Assembly: GCA_946811185.2 (NCBI GenBank)
Contig: OX328108.1
Span: 34,346,493 to 34,410,492 of the forward strand
Source of the DNA: Hippopus hippopus
Taxonomy: Eukaryota; Mollusca; Bivalvia; Cardiida; Cardiidae
Direction: 5' to 3'
Length of the DNA stretch: 64,000 nt
Below, in pieces: positions 61,702 through 64,000 of this stretch. The notes under the pieces are model-generated. The model had not been told where the DNA came from and ran no database searches. It was given only the letters and a program-made list of their open reading frames with translations. Made by a program: the position numbers and the translations under genes. The first letter of the stretch is position 1. Each line of letters opens with the position of its first letter.

Positions 61702-63180
61702 AAACTCCACTGGCCGAAGGCCATCAGGCTTATGCTATGGCCTGGTGTACATCCCGCATCCATCTAAGCATGTGTGCATTAAATTTTATTTCAAGCATCT
61801 TTTTCTCTGAAACTACCCATCCAATTTTGATGAAATTTAACATTTATTAATAATCCTGCTATGGAGCTCTCCAGAATTTATTGAAAGAATTTTATTCCTT
61901 TAAAAACTTGGGTTACAAAAGCAGCAAAACTGAAAAATATTGAAAATCTTTGAAAATCTTCTTGTTTGAAACCGTAAGGCCCAGGGGCACTAAAAATTGG
62001 CATGTAGCTTTATCTTATAGACATTTACCAAGTTTCTCCATATTATAGCCCTGAGGTCAGAATTGGCCCTGCTGGGGGGTCACAAGTTTTACATGGACTT
62101 ATATAATGAAAACTTTAGAAAACTTCCTTTACCAATATGTAAGGCCTAGGGCTACCAAATTTGCATGTAGGTTTCTGTAGTGGGCCTCTACCAAGAGGGC
62201 TCAAAGTATAGCACTTGGGTCAAGTTTGGCTCCGTCCCAGAGGTCACAAGTTTTACATGAGCTTATATAGTGAAAACTTTAGAAATCTTCTAGTTACTAA
62301 CTATAAGACCTAGGGCTACCAAATTTGCATGTATAGTTATTTTATGGACCTCCACCTAGATTATTCCAATAACAGCCCTTGGGTCTTGTGGCCTCACCCC
62401 ACATGTCACAAGTCTTACTTTAGCTGATATAGGGAAAACTTTAAAATATCTCTTTGTTTCTGATCTTTAGCTATATATGTAATATTCTATGAGTGTTTTC
62501 ATCTAGTAGGCTTCTTCCAAAATTGGCCCCACCCCATGGGTCAGTGCTTATAGAGTGAACATTCTAAACATTTTCTTCTTTTTTTAAATCCTAAGGGCTA
62601 CCAAATTTGACACATAGCTTTATGTTGTGGTTCGCTTCTGAATTTGTTGAAAATTCAGCCCTGGGATCAAGATTAACCCTGTCTAAGGGGTCTTATGTTT
62701 TATAGGAACTTTAACCCTTAGGCTGCTAAGCGCAACTTACTGACCTTTTGCGGACAGTGTAGATCAAGATCAGACTGCACATAACATGCAGTCTGATACT
62801 TGATCTACACTGTCCGATAAGGAAACATTATTCCCTAAAACATAACTTTGAAATAGCAATATTTGGGTTTGAAATTAAAATTTCATTTCAGTTATTTAGC
62901 AGGATAAGGGTTAATTGGGAAACTTTGAAAATCTCCTTGTTTATGATGATACATTCTAGATCTGTATTGTTTGGTATGGGGCTTTATCTTCTGGACCTCT
63001 ACCAGGATTCAAGTAATTATAGCTCTGTGGTCAAAAATGGCTTTGCCGTTGGGTCATAACTTTCTTTAGGGATTTTATAGAGAAAATTTTGTATGTCTTC
63101 TAGTTCGAAACCAATTGGCCAAGAATTGTTGTGTTTGGTGTGTATAGTAGAGTGATACAGAGCCATCATGGCCCTCTTGT
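61702..63180 (+). mobile_element. H1 element, diverged, carrying TTAA-2
   Basis: AACTCCACTGGCCGAAGGCC start; core units near 61993, 62155, 62318 and 62597 (TACCAAATTTGCATGTA); end AGAGTGATACAGAGCC, hairpin, CTTG. TTAA-2 interrupts a core at 62711-62914. Confidence 0.8.
62711..62914 (+). mobile_element. TTAA-2 element, reference-quality copy
   Basis: TTAACCCTTAGGCTGCTAAG left and TTTAGCAGGATAAGGGTTAA right. Palindrome GTAGATCAAGATCAGACTGC with its complement, which has one inserted base. 204 bp. Confidence 0.9.
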
Positions 63181-63242
63181 TGAATTGCCTATGCAGTTGC
63201 CATGTTTTTTGAAGTATCTAAAATTTTGTTATCTGGTATAGC

Positions 63243-63413
63243 GTGAACTTTACATCACAATCCTCAATTTTAACGGTCCTGACCAAGAGAACATTTATTA
63301 ACATTGTGAGAACAGGGAAAAATGCTGGTAAACAGCATTTTCTTCCTTTTTCTCAATGCTTTCTACTCTCTCTCATATTTAGACAAATCTAAAACTTGGC
63401 TGTTTGTTAAAAA
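63243..63413 (-). mobile_element. TTAA-1 element, right arm shortened
   Basis: ACATCACAATCCTC, hairpin GGGAAAAATGCTGGTAAACAGC, and a shortened right arm with AGACAAATCTAAAACTTGG. Confidence 0.65.
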
Positions 63414-63776
63414 GCAAAGGAAGAGAGAGAGTAAGGAGAAAGAAAATTCCTGAGATGTAAGCAGCTACATCTATAGAAACCATTGATATGAAATGTTAGT
63501 AAACCTTTTGTCCGGATGAAATCGGTTTGACACGCCATTCTCCCCTCTAATTCTATCCTGGCAGGATAGTGGTTGTGGACTGAATACAAATCAGTGCGGC
63601 ATGAGGAAAGAGGTTTAAGGCACAGTTGGGAAGTTTTTTCTTGTGCTCTGTAAATTGGATTTGATATTACATGGGTGATTATCATTTATCTATTTTCTTG
63701 GAAAGGTAGTAGCTTAATTTGTATTCTACACCTAAAATTGTTCTTAGTTTTTGGGGGTGATATATTTTCCTTGGGT
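63414..63776. other. Unassigned stretch
   Basis: The 63500-63640 block is a little higher in GC, with TATCCTGGCAGGATA. A SINE body is possible. No gene signal. Confidence 0.35.
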
Positions 63777-63900
63777 TTGAATCCTTTACCTAATGATCCT
63801 CTGGTTTTGAGAGCCTAAAAAGTGGAAGTGTATTTGTGAAAATATTGTGGGATATGGAGAATTTTAGCTTTATTTGTATTCTTTCCTAAAGACTGTTTGT
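63777..63900 (-). mobile_element. TTAA-1 element, decayed
   Basis: TTGAATCCTTTACCTAATG, AATATTGTGGGATATGGAG. The hairpin is mostly lost. Confidence 0.5.
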
Positions 63901-63937
63901 ATTTTCTTTGCAGAATTTTTTCATTTGGCCTTAATTT

Positions 63938-64000
63938 TCAAACAAATGATCCTTTGTTATTTACTATTATGACGAAGTGTTCTTCTTTGAAAACAATGAG
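63938..64000 (-). mobile_element. TTAA-1 start, cut by the window edge
   Basis: AACAAATGATCCTTTG, TTCTTCTTTGAAAACAATG. Only the left arm is visible. Confidence 0.5.

Larger units (their letters stand above)
61545..63247 (-). mobile_element. TTAA-1 element split by H1
   Basis: The left part (61545-61701) has CATCCCTTTAGCAAACAATC and a decayed hairpin. The right part (63181-63247) resumes TTGAAGTATCTAAAATTTTG and ends TCTGGTATAGCGTGAA. It is the outermost layer of a three-level nest. Confidence 0.7.

Noticed and set aside
1..64000. CRISPR array or bacterial operon
   Set aside because: The regular repeats are eukaryotic tandem cores and dispersed MITEs without unique spacers. Spliced exons, SINEs and the lack of long frames exclude a bacterial genome.

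Overview
The window looks like repeat-packed, AT-rich, intron or intergenic DNA from an animal nuclear genome, most probably a bivalve mollusc. This rests on the repeat families: interspersed elements with a 5' hairpin, a GTCC/GTGC microsatellite, a tandem core of about 145-170 bp and a 3' hairpin, which resemble the described bivalve 'pearl'/BIV160 and Helentron-associated (HINE) elements; tRNA-headed SINEs; and TTAA-flanked miniature elements. The species cannot be fixed from the sequence (a heterodont such as Dreissena is only a guess). No bacterial-style gene, rRNA, complete protein gene or CRISPR array was seen. Nearly every open frame above 60 codons is a chance frame through a repeat.

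Protein-coding content is limited to a few internal-exon candidates. The best is 36423-36696 on the + strand (acceptor, 91 open codons, GTAAGT donor). A second, 34521-34730 on the - strand, has matching phases and higher GC than its flanks. Two weaker + strand candidates lie at 18455-18592 and 40049-40094. None could be assigned to a family.

Repeat families, named here for convenience. TTAA-1: a 215-235 bp element with ends CCCTTTACCA, TTAA flanks and a near-perfect central palindrome of about 65 bp; I count about 84 copies or fragments in both orientations. TTAA-2: about 200-220 bp, TTAA-flanked, with a different palindrome (AGATCAAGATCAGACTGC). TTAA-3: one 1.23 kb copy at 51447-52678. H elements: at least eight terminal types (H1, H1b, H2-H8) sharing one architecture and ending in a hairpin plus CTTG or CTAG beside a T run. 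FB1-FB3: foldback elements. R530: a dispersed repeat of about 550 bp present twice in opposite orientation. A 1.06 kb terminal-inverted-repeat element sits at 23208-24263, and tandem arrays with 60-175 bp periods occur at several places.

Layout: 1-8.5 kb H2/H1 plus a dense TTAA-1 run; 8.5-11.4 kb H3, FB1, a short array and a CpG-rich block; 11.5-22.6 kb TTAA-1 with H8, H2, H7 and a SINE; 22.7-24.3 kb FB3 and the 1.06 kb TIR element; 24.8-34.4 kb TTAA-1, H3, R530, H1, H4; 34.4-40.1 kb the lower-repeat zone with the exon candidates, plus an H2 composite; 40-49.6 kb arrays, H1b, H6, H5 and nested TTAA-1; 49.7-53.4 kb R530, TTAA-3 and the second H1b; 53.6-64 kb mainly H1 copies with nested TTAA elements. 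The repeats are heavily nested and their insertion order can be read directly. Every H element whose orientation can be read lies on the + strand, whereas TTAA-1 lies in both orientations.
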